Source: Streptomyces sp. P3
GTDB taxonomy: Bacteria; Actinomycetota; Actinomycetes; Streptomycetales; Streptomycetaceae
Assembly: GCF_003032475.1 (NCBI RefSeq)
Contig: NZ_CP028369.1
Coordinates: forward strand, 4,340,001-4,404,000
Direction: 5' to 3'
Length of the DNA: 64,000 nucleotides
The translations under genes and the position numbers were made by a program. Below are positions 45,630 to 53,884 of the stretch, in pieces; positions within the stretch are counted from its first letter, which is position 1; every line of letters starts with the position of its first letter. The notes below the pieces were generated by a model. That model had not been told where the DNA came from. It ran no database searches and saw nothing but the letters and a program-made list of their open reading frames with translations.

Positions 45630-47456
45630 TCACGGCTCGAAGCGCAGCACCTGCGGGTCGTGGTCGCTGATCTGGTCGTGGAACTCCGAGTTGATGTGCA
45701 CGCTGTCGTACTCGAGGCCGCAGCCGCGCCGGATCGACGGGCTCACCAGGATCTGGTCCAGGACCTGCTGGTTGCCCTGGTAGTCGTAGCTGTAACGCTC
45801 GCTGCGGGGCAGCGACTTGATCGCCGACCACAGGGCGCCGTCGCCCTCGAGGATCTGCGCCGTGCCGGAGAACTCGAAGTCGTTGATGTCGCCGAGCGCG
45901 ACGACGTCCGCGTTCTTCTGCACGTCGAGGATGTCCTTGACGAACGCGTTGACCAGCGTCGCCTGCTGGTGGCGCTGGACCTCCGAGCTGCGCGCCACCG
46001 GCTGGTACTGCGAGGTCAGCCCCTGGTCGCCGCCCTTGGAGTTGAAGTGGTTGGCGATCACGAAGACCGTGCGGCCGCGGAAGACGAACTCGCCGGCCAG
46101 CGGCTTGCGGCTGCTCGCCCAGGCCGCGTCGGCGGGGGCGATCCGGCCGGGGGAGGCGCTGAGCTGCGCCTTGCCGCGCACCTGGGAGACGGCGACGGCC
46201 GTGGTGGAGTCGCCGCCCGCGCGGTCGGTGAAGGACACCCGCTGCGGGTTGAACAGGAACACCTGACGGATGTTGCCGCCCGGCTCGCCGCCGTCCGCGT
46301 TGTTCACCGGGTCGATCGAGCGCCAGTCGTACTTCGGGCCACCGGCGGCCACGATCGCGTCGATCAGCTTGCCGACCGTGACGTCGGCGGCGACCGTGCC
46401 GTCGTTCGTCGCGCCGTTGTTGTCCTGGATCTCCTCCAGGGACACGATGTCCGGCGACTTCAGGTTGTTCACGATCGCGGCGGCGTGCTCCTCGAACGTG
46501 GCGTCCGACGGGTCGAGGTTCTCGACGTTGTACGTCGCGACCGCCAGCTCGCCGTTCTTCTGCTTCTGCGTCGTCTCCCGCTGCAGACCGCCGCTCTTCA
46601 ACGTGCCGATCGAGTTGGCGACGAGCGTGTAGCCGCCGAACTGGTTGTAGTCCAGCGGGCCCGCGGTGACTCCGGTGAGGGTGTCGCCGACGTTCGCGAC
46701 GGGGAAGTCGGCCGTCGCGCCGAGCGACTGGATCTGCAGCCGGCCGGTGTTCTGCGACGTGTAGGAGCCGTACAGCGTGCCGCCGCGCCGACTGGTGTTC
46801 TCCCGCGGCTTCACCGTGACCCAGAGCTCGGTGTGCGGGTCGGTGGCCGTCACCACGCGGGCGTCGGCGACCTGGACGTTCATGCCCTCGAGGGACTCGT
46901 AGTAGTCCAGGGCGTACGAACGGGGCCGCAGCGTCAGGCCGTTGATCGAGTTGGCCGCCGCGGCGTCACCGGCCGGAGTGTAGGCGGCCGGTACCGACCG
47001 CGCGTTCACGACGGTCGCCGCCGGGACCGCGTTGCCGCTGGAGACGACCGTCACCGTCGACTTGGTGATCTCCGTGATCGACTGGTTGCCGGTGGACGTG
47101 CCGCCGGGCACGAACTCCGACACCGTGCCGGTGACCGTGACCAGGTCGCCGACGGCGACCTTGGGAGCGGAGCCGGTGAAGACGAAGACGCCCTCACTGG
47201 TGGCCGGGTCGGCGTCCGGGTTCGGATCCTGGATCCAGAACCCCTTGGACGAACCGTAGGTGCGCACGCCGGTGACGATTCCGGCCACACCCGTGACCGC
47301 CTTGCCGGCGTACGGTGATATCCGGGTCGTGCCCTGGATGTCGTGAACGGCCACTGTCTCCGCGTGCGCGGGTGCGGACAGGGCGACGGTGGAGGCCGCG
47401 GAACATACTGCGGCGACGATGAGCGCGGCGAGACGCGCGGACTTCTTGCTCGGCAA
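45630..47456 (-). CDS. Secreted endonuclease/exonuclease/phosphatase-family nuclease (ExeM-like)
   Basis: 608 residues. A signal peptide runs to about residue 31 (AHA). An OB-fold/lamin-tail-like region follows, with VRTYGSSKGFWIQDPNPD. The C-terminal 300 residues are the EEP nuclease domain, with VATYNVENLDP, SLEEIQDN, ANHFNSKGGD, LGDINDFEFSG and ISDHDPQVL. It probably degrades extracellular DNA. Start TTG 47456 is chosen because GGAGGG lies 6 nt upstream and the signal peptide begins there. The open frame upstream has no such site. Confidence 0.87.
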   Translation of the reverse strand: MPSKKSARLAALIVAAVCSAASTVALSAPAHAETVAVHDIQGTTRISPYAGKAVTGVAGIVTGVRTYGSSKGFWIQDPNPDADPATSEGVFVFTGSAPKVAVGDLVTVTGTVSEFVPGGTSTGNQSITEITKSTVTVVSSGNAVPAATVVNARSVPAAYTPAGDAAAANSINGLTLRPRSYALDYYESLEGMNVQVADARVVTATDPHTELWVTVKPRENTSRRGGTLYGSYTSQNTGRLQIQSLGATADFPVANVGDTLTGVTAGPLDYNQFGGYTLVANSIGTLKSGGLQRETTQKQKNGELAVATYNVENLDPSDATFEEHAAAIVNNLKSPDIVSLEEIQDNNGATNDGTVAADVTVGKLIDAIVAAGGPKYDWRSIDPVNNADGGEPGGNIRQVFLFNPQRVSFTDRAGGDSTTAVAVSQVRGKAQLSASPGRIAPADAAWASSRKPLAGEFVFRGRTVFVIANHFNSKGGDQGLTSQYQPVARSSEVQRHQQATLVNAFVKDILDVQKNADVVALGDINDFEFSGTAQILEGDGALWSAIKSLPRSERYSYDYQGNQQVLDQILVSPSIRRGCGLEYDSVHINSEFHDQISDHDPQVLRFEP

Positions 47457-47540
47457 CGGAATCCCTCCGGGGACGTACGTGAGCGCCGGGACGAGGGTGG
47501 AGCAGGGACGCAGGGGCCGCGACCGGTGGGGCGGTCCGCG

Positions 47541-47591
47541 ACGCGCGTAGAAAATACAGTGAACACATGTCCAACGGATTTCTACGCGCGT
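47541..47591. promoter_or_regulatory. 13-bp inverted repeat upstream of the nuclease gene
   Basis: ACGCGCGTAGAAA (47541-47553) and its exact inverse (47579-47591) are separated by 25 nt of AT-richer sequence. On the minus strand a possible -10 TATTTT (47556-47551) and a TTGGAC (47574-47569) lie between or on the arms, though only 12 nt apart. Probable operator region for the nuclease gene, about 85 nt upstream of its start. Confidence 0.5.
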
Positions 47592-47748
47592 CAATCTCCT
47601 GCCTGGTCAGGCCACTTGTCAAGGTTTCGGCCATGTACGGCACCTGACCGGGAGATGAACCGGGCGGCATGCATCCATATCCGTCTAGGCTGAGTGGCCC
47701 CGTGCCCGCAGCGGGCCGGTGGCACGAAGCGCCTAGGAGAACCAGCCG

Positions 47749-49176
47749 ATGTCAGACAGCTCCCCCCTGCCGCCGGTGCGCCTGCACCTCGAAGCGGAGC
47801 TGGCGCGCGACGCGCTGTCCACGCCGTTGCTCTCCCGGGCCGTTCTGCTCGCCCGCTGGGCCGGGCCCGACACCCGGGTCGACGCCGGCGGCGGGCTCGT
47901 CGAGGAGCAACTGGCGTCCGCCGCCGAGTCCCTGGGCCTGACCGGGGAGGACGCCGCCGCCTACGCGAGCGAGGCCTGGCGGGTCGCCGTGGACGCCGGA
48001 CTCGTGGAGATCGTCGACGAGGAGACCGGCGCCGTCGCGGCCGGCGAGGAACTGGCCCGGCTCACCGCCGGCTCCCCGCACGACGTCCTCGCCGTCTGGC
48101 TCGCCGCGCTCGAGGCCGTGCTCGCCGACGCGGCCGTCCCCGACCTGGACGAGCTGATGGACGCGATGGACGAGGGCGGCGAGATCGACTTCTCCCGGCT
48201 CGACTGGAACCCCGAGGCCGAGGCCGAGTTCCTCGACGGCGTGCTCGGCAACCTCTACCTCCTCACCGCCAGCGAGGACGGCCCCGGCGACGGACCCGTC
48301 CCGCTCCCCGCGCTCGCCGCCTCCATGCTCGTACCCGGAGACATGGACGAGCCCACCAACGACGTCCTGGAGCAGGTCTCCGACGCGATGATGCGGCTCG
48401 ACGACCAGTTCCGGCTCCTGGAGCCCATCGGCCTCGTCGCCTACCGGCCCGTCGACGAGGCCCTGATGGCGGACCCCGACGAGGAGCCGGCCGCCCCGGT
48501 CGACGAGACCGACGTCTCCCGCTACGGCATGGTCCGCCTCACCCCGCTCGGCCTCTACGGCATGCGGGCGCGGCTGCTGGAGGCCGGCTTCGACGCCCCG
48601 GCCGTCGGCGACCTCGCCGACAAGGGCGCGGACGCCCTCCTCGACGGCAGCGCCGGTTACGGCTCCCGCGCCGCCCTCGCCGAGACCGAGAACTGGCTGG
48701 CCCGCCGAGAACCGCTCGCCGCCGCACGGGAGCTGCTGGCCGCCGCCCGGGGCTCGGACCCCGGCGCCCCGCTGCGCCGGCTGCGCTGCCAGCAGGCCCT
48801 CTCCCTGCTCGGCGGCCAGGCCGAGCCCGCCGTCCGCGAGGTCCTCGACGACGCCGAACTCGGCGGCCTGGCCCGCGTCTGGCTCAGCGAGCTCGGCGCG
48901 ACGGACGTGCCCGCACCCTCCGAGGACCTGGTCTTCTGGCTCACCGTCGACACCCTGGCCGCACAGCTCGCGGCCGAGGGCAACTCCGAGGAGCTGCAGG
49001 CCCTCGTCGAGGGACTGGCGCAGCAGCACAGCGGGTTCTTCGCGGCCGCCTGGCGCGTCGACCACCCGGCCACCCCCGACGTCCTGGAGGCGATGGGACG
49101 CCTGCACCCCGACAAGCGCATCGCGAAGGAAGCCCGCAAGGCCGCCTTCAAAGCGCGTTCCCAGCAGGGCGGCTGA
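47749..49176 (+). CDS. Conserved hypothetical protein, 475 residues
   Basis: I do not recognise a characterised family. Predicted soluble, acidic and mostly helical, with Asp/Glu-rich stretches (LDELMDAMDEGGEIDFSRLD). A winged-helix-like segment in the middle reads YGMVRLTPLGLYGMRARLLE. The C-terminal region looks like degenerate HEAT-type helices and ends KRIAKEARKAAFKARSQ. ATG 47749 has AGGAG upstream. A possible -10 TAGGCT is at 47696-47701. Confidence 0.8.
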   Translation: MSDSSPLPPVRLHLEAELARDALSTPLLSRAVLLARWAGPDTRVDAGGGLVEEQLASAAESLGLTGEDAAAYASEAWRVAVDAGLVEIVDEETGAVAAGEELARLTAGSPHDVLAVWLAALEAVLADAAVPDLDELMDAMDEGGEIDFSRLDWNPEAEAEFLDGVLGNLYLLTASEDGPGDGPVPLPALAASMLVPGDMDEPTNDVLEQVSDAMMRLDDQFRLLEPIGLVAYRPVDEALMADPDEEPAAPVDETDVSRYGMVRLTPLGLYGMRARLLEAGFDAPAVGDLADKGADALLDGSAGYGSRAALAETENWLARREPLAAARELLAAARGSDPGAPLRRLRCQQALSLLGGQAEPAVREVLDDAELGGLARVWLSELGATDVPAPSEDLVFWLTVDTLAAQLAAEGNSEELQALVEGLAQQHSGFFAAAWRVDHPATPDVLEAMGRLHPDKRIAKEARKAAFKARSQQGG

Positions 49177-49192
49177 CCCTCCCGGGGGACCC

Positions 49193-49244
49193 CTTCGAGC
49201 TTCCGTGGCCTGATGCGTACGGATTCATGAAAGGGGGTCCCCCG
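49193..49244 (+). terminator. Hairpin after the 475-residue protein gene
   Basis: 49193-49205 pairs with 49231-49244 with one bulged G, 12-13 bp. It ends 12 nt before the PHO box of the next gene. Confidence 0.5.
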
Positions 49245-49256
49245 AAGCCGCCTCCC

Positions 49257-49278
49257 GTTCAACCCCCGTTCAGGCATG
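49257..49278 (+). promoter_or_regulatory. PHO box upstream of the PhoX gene
   Basis: GTTCA occurs at 49257 and again at 49268, an 11-nt direct repeat (GTTCAACCCCC, GTTCAGGCATG). This matches the two-unit PhoP-binding PHO box of Streptomyces. It is 70 nt upstream of the start codon. Confidence 0.65.
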
Positions 49279-49347
49279 GACGGGACGGTGACGCCGAACC
49301 GAGGTCCACCCCCCTCCCCGGCACCCCACCGTCTCAGGAGACACACC

Positions 49348-50805
49348 ATGTCGCTCACCCGCAGAGACTTCGCCAGGCAGTCCGCGCTCACCGGCGCCGG
49401 AGTCGCGCTGGCGGGCAGCGTCGGCGCCCTCGCCAGCGCGCCGAACGCCCTCGCCGCCACGGACGCCGACCACACCGCGGACGCGTCGCGCGAGACGGCG
49501 GCCAACGCGCACCACGGGGTCGGCTACGGACCGCTGCTCCCCGACCCGGACGGCCTCCTCGCGCTGCCCGCCGGGTTCAAGTACCGCGTCATCACGTACA
49601 GCGGCCGGACCAGGCTGGAGTCCGGCGAGATCACCCCGTCCAACCACGACGGCACCGCCGCCTTCTGCGGCCCGCGCGGCGCGACCCTGCTCGTCAACAA
49701 CCACGAGCTGAAGGGACCGCGCTCCGGCTGGCAGTACCCCGTGCCGCTGACCGAGGGCCTGGTCTACGACCCGGCGGCCTCGGGCGGCTGCACGGTCGTC
49801 GAGGTGCGCCCCGGCGGGCACGTCGCCGAGTGGGTCGGCATCGCCGGCACCTCCACCAACTGCGCGGGCGGCACCACCCCCTGGGGCACCTGGCTCACCG
49901 GCGAGGAGACCGAGGACAAGGCCGGCCAGAACGGCATGACCAAGGACCACGGCTACGTCTTCGAGGTCGACCCCGCCGACCGCCGCGCCAACCGCGCCCC
50001 CGAGCCGGTCAAGGCGTTCGGCCGCTACGCCCACGAGGCCGTCGTCATCGACCCCCGGCGCGGCCACGCCTACCTCACCGAGGACGCCTCGGGACCCAAC
50101 GGCCTGCTCTTCCGCTGGACCCCGCCGGCCGGCTTCCACCACGGCCGCGGCAGGCTGCGCACCCTCGCCGACGACGCGGGCGTGCTGCAGGCCTTCAAGT
50201 GCTTCGACTCGAACGGAAAGTTCGTCGACGACCTCTCCCGCGCCACGAAGACCGGCACGGTGTACGGCGTCGACTGGGTCGACGTCCCCGACCGCGACGC
50301 CCGCACGGTGCCCGTCCGCAAGCAGTTCACCGCCGGGCAGGTCACCCGCGCCCGCAAGCTCGAGGGCATGTGGTGGGCCGACGGCGGCACGTACATCGTC
50401 TCCTCCTACGCCCGTGACGAGAGCCCCGTACAGCACGACGGCGCCGTGTGGTTCTACGACCCCAAGCGCCGCACACTGACCCTGAAGGTGCTGCTCGGGG
50501 TGAACCCCGACCCGTCCGTCGACGGCGCCTTCGACGGCCCCGACAACATCACCGTCTCCCTCTACGGCGGCCTGGTCATCGCCGAGGACGGCGAGGGCGT
50601 CCAGCACCTCTTCGGAGCCACCGACAGCGGCCGCACCTACCCCATCGCCCGCAACGAACTGAACATCGGCACCGAGGACGAGCCGGAGTACAGCGAGTTC
50701 ACCGGCGTCACCTTCTCGCCCGACGGCCACACCCTGTACGCCAACATCCAGACGCCCGGCATCATGCTGGCGATCACCGGGCCGTGGAAGCGCCACAAGC
50801 GGTAA
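49348..50805 (+). CDS. PhoX-family alkaline phosphatase (DUF839), Tat-exported
   Basis: 485 residues. The N terminus LTRRDFARQSALTGAGVALA is a twin-arginine signal, with cleavage likely near NALA/ATDAD. The beta-propeller PhoX/DUF839 body includes LLVNNHELKGP, CAGGTTPWGTWLTGEE and AHEAVVIDPRRGHAYLTEDA. These supply the Ca/Fe ligands of the family. It releases phosphate from phosphoesters outside the cell. A PHO box upstream fits induction at low phosphate. ATG 49348 with AGGAGA was chosen over the open frame from 49276. Confidence 0.87.
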   Translation: MSLTRRDFARQSALTGAGVALAGSVGALASAPNALAATDADHTADASRETAANAHHGVGYGPLLPDPDGLLALPAGFKYRVITYSGRTRLESGEITPSNHDGTAAFCGPRGATLLVNNHELKGPRSGWQYPVPLTEGLVYDPAASGGCTVVEVRPGGHVAEWVGIAGTSTNCAGGTTPWGTWLTGEETEDKAGQNGMTKDHGYVFEVDPADRRANRAPEPVKAFGRYAHEAVVIDPRRGHAYLTEDASGPNGLLFRWTPPAGFHHGRGRLRTLADDAGVLQAFKCFDSNGKFVDDLSRATKTGTVYGVDWVDVPDRDARTVPVRKQFTAGQVTRARKLEGMWWADGGTYIVSSYARDESPVQHDGAVWFYDPKRRTLTLKVLLGVNPDPSVDGAFDGPDNITVSLYGGLVIAEDGEGVQHLFGATDSGRTYPIARNELNIGTEDEPEYSEFTGVTFSPDGHTLYANIQTPGIMLAITGPWKRHKR

Positions 50806-50852
50806 AAGAAGAACGGCATTTAATTCGCTCGCCCGATCCGCGGCCGTCCTCC

Positions 50853-50858
50853 TAAAGT
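50853..50858 (+). promoter_or_regulatory. -10 box for the first Y-like RNA
   Basis: TAAAGT fits TAnnnT and would start transcription at about 50864-50866, exactly where the basal stem of the first RNA begins. No clear -35. Confidence 0.4.
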
Positions 50859-50863
50859 GATGC

Positions 50864-51005
50864 ACGTCCAGGTGCGAAGGCAGGACCTACTTCCACTCAT
50901 AATGGGGAGGCCGCGGGTTCGAATCCCGCCGCCGGCACGACATGCCGGTGTAGCTCAGGGGCAGAGCACCTTGTCGGTTCCGCCGGCCTCGATCTCTGGA
51001 CACCA
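50864..51005 (+). ncRNA. YrlA-like Y RNA 1 (tRNA-mimicking), Ro60 partner
   Basis: Basal stem GTCCAG (50866-50871)/CTGGAC (50996-51001), then GTGCGAAGGC with CGAAGGC (50875-50881) pairing to GCCTCG (50986-50991) around one bulge. Inside is a complete tRNA-like module in permuted order. The parts are an anticodon-like hairpin with loop CTCATAA (50896-50902), a 5-nt variable region, a T arm (50913-50929, loop TTCGAAT) and an acceptor strand CGCCGGC (50930-50936). A 7-nt loop leads to the partner strand GCCGGTG (50944-50950). TA and the D arm GCTC-AGGGGCA-GAGC (50953-50967) follow. A closed acceptor without a CCA end is the hallmark of YrlA RNAs. The TROVE gene follows downstream. Confidence 0.8.
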
Positions 51006-51016
51006 CAACTTCACAG

Positions 51017-51093
51017 CACCTTCCGGTGCGCGGGCTGCGGCTACTTCTCTCCAACAGAAACCCATGCCGCCGCCGAACTGATCTCGGGAGGCG
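51017..51093 (+). ncRNA. Short Y-like RNA 2, without tRNA module
   Basis: Basal stem CCTTCCG (51019-51025)/CGGGAGG (51085-51091). The shared GTGCGCGGGC follows on the 5' side and TGATCT precedes the 3' strand, as in the neighbours. GGCTGCGGC (51033-51041) pairs with GCCGCCGCC (51066-51074) with one mismatch. It is closed by a 24-nt loop starting TACTTC, the hexamer also found in RNAs 1 and 3. No D or T arm. Confidence 0.65.
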
Positions 51094-51103
51094 CAGCATG
51101 AGG

Positions 51104-51250
51104 TGGGTGCCCGGTGCGCAGGCAACGGTTACTTCATTGGATCGGACGGTCGCGGGTTCGAGTCCCGTCACCGACTTCGTGTCGGTGTAGCTCAGTCGGT
51201 AGAGCATCTGGCTAAGTCCGTCGCCGACCCCTGAACTCGGGCACCTTCCC
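51104..51250 (+). ncRNA. YrlA-like Y RNA 3 (tRNA-mimicking), Ro60 partner
   Basis: Basal stem GGTGCCCG (51106-51113)/CGGGCACC (51238-51245), 8 bp, then the shared GTGCGCAGGC. GGC/GCC and CGG/CCG (51121-51128 with 51218-51225) form the inner helix. The permuted tRNA-like part has a T arm (51152-51168, loop TTCGAGT). The acceptor CACCGAC/GTCGGTG (51169-51175, 51181-51187) is closed by loop TTCGT. TA and the D arm GCTC-AGTCGGTA-GAGC (51190-51205) follow. TCTGG after the D arm can pair with TCGGA before the T arm as an anticodon stem. Ends in CACCTTCCCTTT. Confidence 0.8.
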
Positions 51251-51272
51251 TTTGCTGCGCCACCCCGGAAAA

Positions 51273-51295
51273 CGAGTCGCCGACCGGCGGACTCG
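51273..51295 (+). terminator. Small hairpin between Y RNA 3 and the TROVE gene
   Basis: CGAGTC (51273-51278)/GACTCG (51290-51295) with an inner CCG/CGG. It could end or attenuate the Y RNA transcript before the protein gene. Confidence 0.35.
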
Positions 51296-51304
51296 ATGAA
51301 TATC

Positions 51305-51320
51305 GAATTCGGGGGAATTC
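51305..51320 (+). promoter_or_regulatory. Inverted repeat enclosing the TROVE ribosome site
   Basis: GAATTC (51305-51310) and GAATTC (51315-51320) are separated by GGGG. Their pairing would hide the purine-rich GGGGGAA that precedes ATG 51324. Confidence 0.4.
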
Positions 51321-51323
51321 ACC

Positions 51324-52907
51324 ATGGCGCGCTTCAATGTCCGTGCCCGTAAGACTCAGCCCACCTCGCCCGTGACCACCACGGGCCGGGTGCTGCGCAC
51401 CCACCAGGGCGGCCGCGGCCACGAGCGGGACGCCCGCTCCGAGCTCTTCCTGCTGGCGTTGGCGAACTTCGTCTCCCAGCAGACCTTCTACGAGAACGGC
51501 ACGGCCCGCGACGACCGCTTCGCGAAGCTGGTGCGCGAACTCGCCGTCAGCGACCCGGACTGGACGGCCGGCCTGCTCGGCTGGCTGCGCGGCGAGGGCA
51601 ACCTCCGCACCGCCGCCATCGTCGGCGCCGCCGAGTACGTCCACGCGCGGCTGGCGGCGGGCGCCACCGGCGGCCCCTCGAACCGGCAGGTCGTGGACCG
51701 TGTCCTGCAGCGGCCGGACGAGCCCGGCGAACTGCTCGGGTACTGGACGGCGACGTACGGCCGGAACATCCCCAAGCCCGTCAAGCGCGGGGTCGCCGAC
51801 GCCGCACGACGGCTCTACCACGCCAAGTCGCTGCTGAAGTACGACACCGCGTCCAAGGGCTACCGCTTCGGCGACATCCTGAACCTGGTGCACGCCGCAC
51901 CGGATCCGGCCAAGCCGTGGCAGGGCGACCTGTTCCAGTACGCCCTCGACCGCCGGCACCACCCGGACACGGCCGCGGTGCCGAAGTCGCTGCCGCTCCT
52001 CGCGGCGCACCGCGACCTGATGGCACTGCGTCCCGCCAAGCGGCGCAGGGTCGTCACGGGAGCGGGCGGCGCGCAGCGGCTGGCCGAGGCGGGCATGACC
52101 TGGGAGGCGCTCGCGGGCTGGCTGCAGGGACCGATGGACAAGGCGGCCTGGGAGGCGGTCATTCCGTCCATGGGGGCGATGGCGCTGGTCCGCAACCTGC
52201 GCAACTTCGACGAGGCAGGAGTCTCCGACGAGGTCGCCGCCCAGGTGGCGGCGAGGATCAGCGACCCGGCGGAGGTCGCGCGCTCGCGGCAGTTCCCGTT
52301 CCGGTACCTCGCCGCGTACCAGCACGCGCCCTCGCTGCGCTGGGCGTACCCGCTGGAGCGGGCGCTCGGCCACTCGCTGGCCAACGTGCCCGCGCTGCCC
52401 GGCCGCACGCTGGTGCTCGTCGACCGCTCGGGCTCGATGTTCTACTCGCGGCTGTCGGAGCGTTCGGAGCTCAACCGGGCCGACGCGGCGGCGGTCTTCG
52501 GCACGGCGCTCGCCCTGCGGGCGGCCGACGCGGACCTCGTCGAGTTCGGCACCACCAGCAAGGAGATCACGTTCCGTAAGGGGGAGTCCGTGTTGAAGAT
52601 TCTGGAGCGCTTCGGGGACCTCGGGGGTACGGACACCACCGAGGCCGTGCGCCGGCACTACCGCGGGCACGACCGGGTGCTGCTCGTGACCGACGAGCAG
52701 TACGCCTTCAGCCGCCACGGCGGCCCGACCGACCAGGTCCCGGCGCATGTGCCGGTCTACACCTGGAACCTGACCGGATACCGGGCGGGCCACGGCCCGT
52801 CGGGCACGGCGAACCGGCACACCTTCGGCGGGCTCTCGGACGCGGCCTTCCGGATGGTGGCCCTGCTGGAGGCCGCCGACGACACGAAGTGGCCGTGGAC
52901 GGCCTGA
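51324..52907 (+). CDS. rsr: TROVE-domain protein, bacterial Ro60 orthologue (Rsr)
   Basis: Ro60 proteins are ring-shaped RNA chaperones that bind Y RNAs on the outside and misfolded RNA ends in the central hole. In bacteria they work with nucleases in rRNA maturation and stress decay. This one has 527 residues. A HEAT-like TROVE domain spans about 20-340 (SELFLLALANFVSQQTFYEN, GLLGWLRGEGNLRTAAIVGA). A von Willebrand A domain follows with the MIDAS motif D367-R-S-G-S371. The length matches bacterial Rsr. The three Y-like RNAs directly upstream on the same strand complete the ribonucleoprotein locus. Confidence 0.93.
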   Translation: MARFNVRARKTQPTSPVTTTGRVLRTHQGGRGHERDARSELFLLALANFVSQQTFYENGTARDDRFAKLVRELAVSDPDWTAGLLGWLRGEGNLRTAAIVGAAEYVHARLAAGATGGPSNRQVVDRVLQRPDEPGELLGYWTATYGRNIPKPVKRGVADAARRLYHAKSLLKYDTASKGYRFGDILNLVHAAPDPAKPWQGDLFQYALDRRHHPDTAAVPKSLPLLAAHRDLMALRPAKRRRVVTGAGGAQRLAEAGMTWEALAGWLQGPMDKAAWEAVIPSMGAMALVRNLRNFDEAGVSDEVAAQVAARISDPAEVARSRQFPFRYLAAYQHAPSLRWAYPLERALGHSLANVPALPGRTLVLVDRSGSMFYSRLSERSELNRADAAAVFGTALALRAADADLVEFGTTSKEITFRKGESVLKILERFGDLGGTDTTEAVRRHYRGHDRVLLVTDEQYAFSRHGGPTDQVPAHVPVYTWNLTGYRAGHGPSGTANRHTFGGLSDAAFRMVALLEAADDTKWPWTA

Positions 52908-52971
52908 GTCCCGCGGCCGTGCGGCCCGCGCCTTCACCGAAGGCGCGGGCCGCTGTCCTTCTTCCCGGACC

Positions 52972-53000
52972 TTGTCGCACGGCGGACTGACATCTAACAT
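52972..53000 (+). promoter_or_regulatory. Promoter of the GntR-acdS genes
   Basis: TTGTCG (52972-52977), 17-nt spacer, TAACAT (52995-53000), then 8 nt to ATG 53009 with no ribosome site, so a leaderless or nearly leaderless mRNA. Confidence 0.6.
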
Positions 53001-53008
53001 TTCAGTTC

Positions 53009-53728
<720 letters not shown>

Positions 53729-53740
53729 TCAAGCGACCCA

Positions 53741-53867
53741 TGGCGCCGGCCGATGGCGCCGACCGACCCCGCGACCGGCCGCACCGACTCCCACGCGACC
53801 GATCGTGCCGACCCGTGGCGCCGACTGATCACACCGGTCGCGCAGACCGATGGCGCCGACCGACCCC
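53741..53867. repeat. Four TGGCGCCG elements and a 21-bp direct repeat upstream of acdS
   Basis: TGGCGCCG occurs at 53741, 53754, 53816 and 53851, each containing palindromic GGCGCC. A 20-21 bp sequence starting CGATGGCGCCGACC is repeated exactly at 53751-53770 and 53848-53867. They fill the gap between the GntR gene and acdS and may be regulator sites. Confidence 0.7.
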
Positions 53868-53884
53868 CTGCTGACGGAGGCCCC

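Noticed and set aside
50890..50980. A tRNA-Met (CAU) gene
   Set aside because: The 3' half precedes the 5' half, the acceptor strands are joined by a short loop and there is no free 3' end, so it cannot be an ordinary tRNA gene. It fits a tRNA-mimicking Y RNA better. Calling it a functional permuted tRNA would need evidence of end processing.
51152..51210. A second tRNA gene at the third RNA unit
   Set aside because: Same permuted order and closed acceptor; no canonical anticodon loop could be placed.
53750..53884. N-terminal extension of acdS from 53753
   Set aside because: It is encoded by the repeat elements and absent from the family; GTG 53885 gives the standard 338-residue enzyme.
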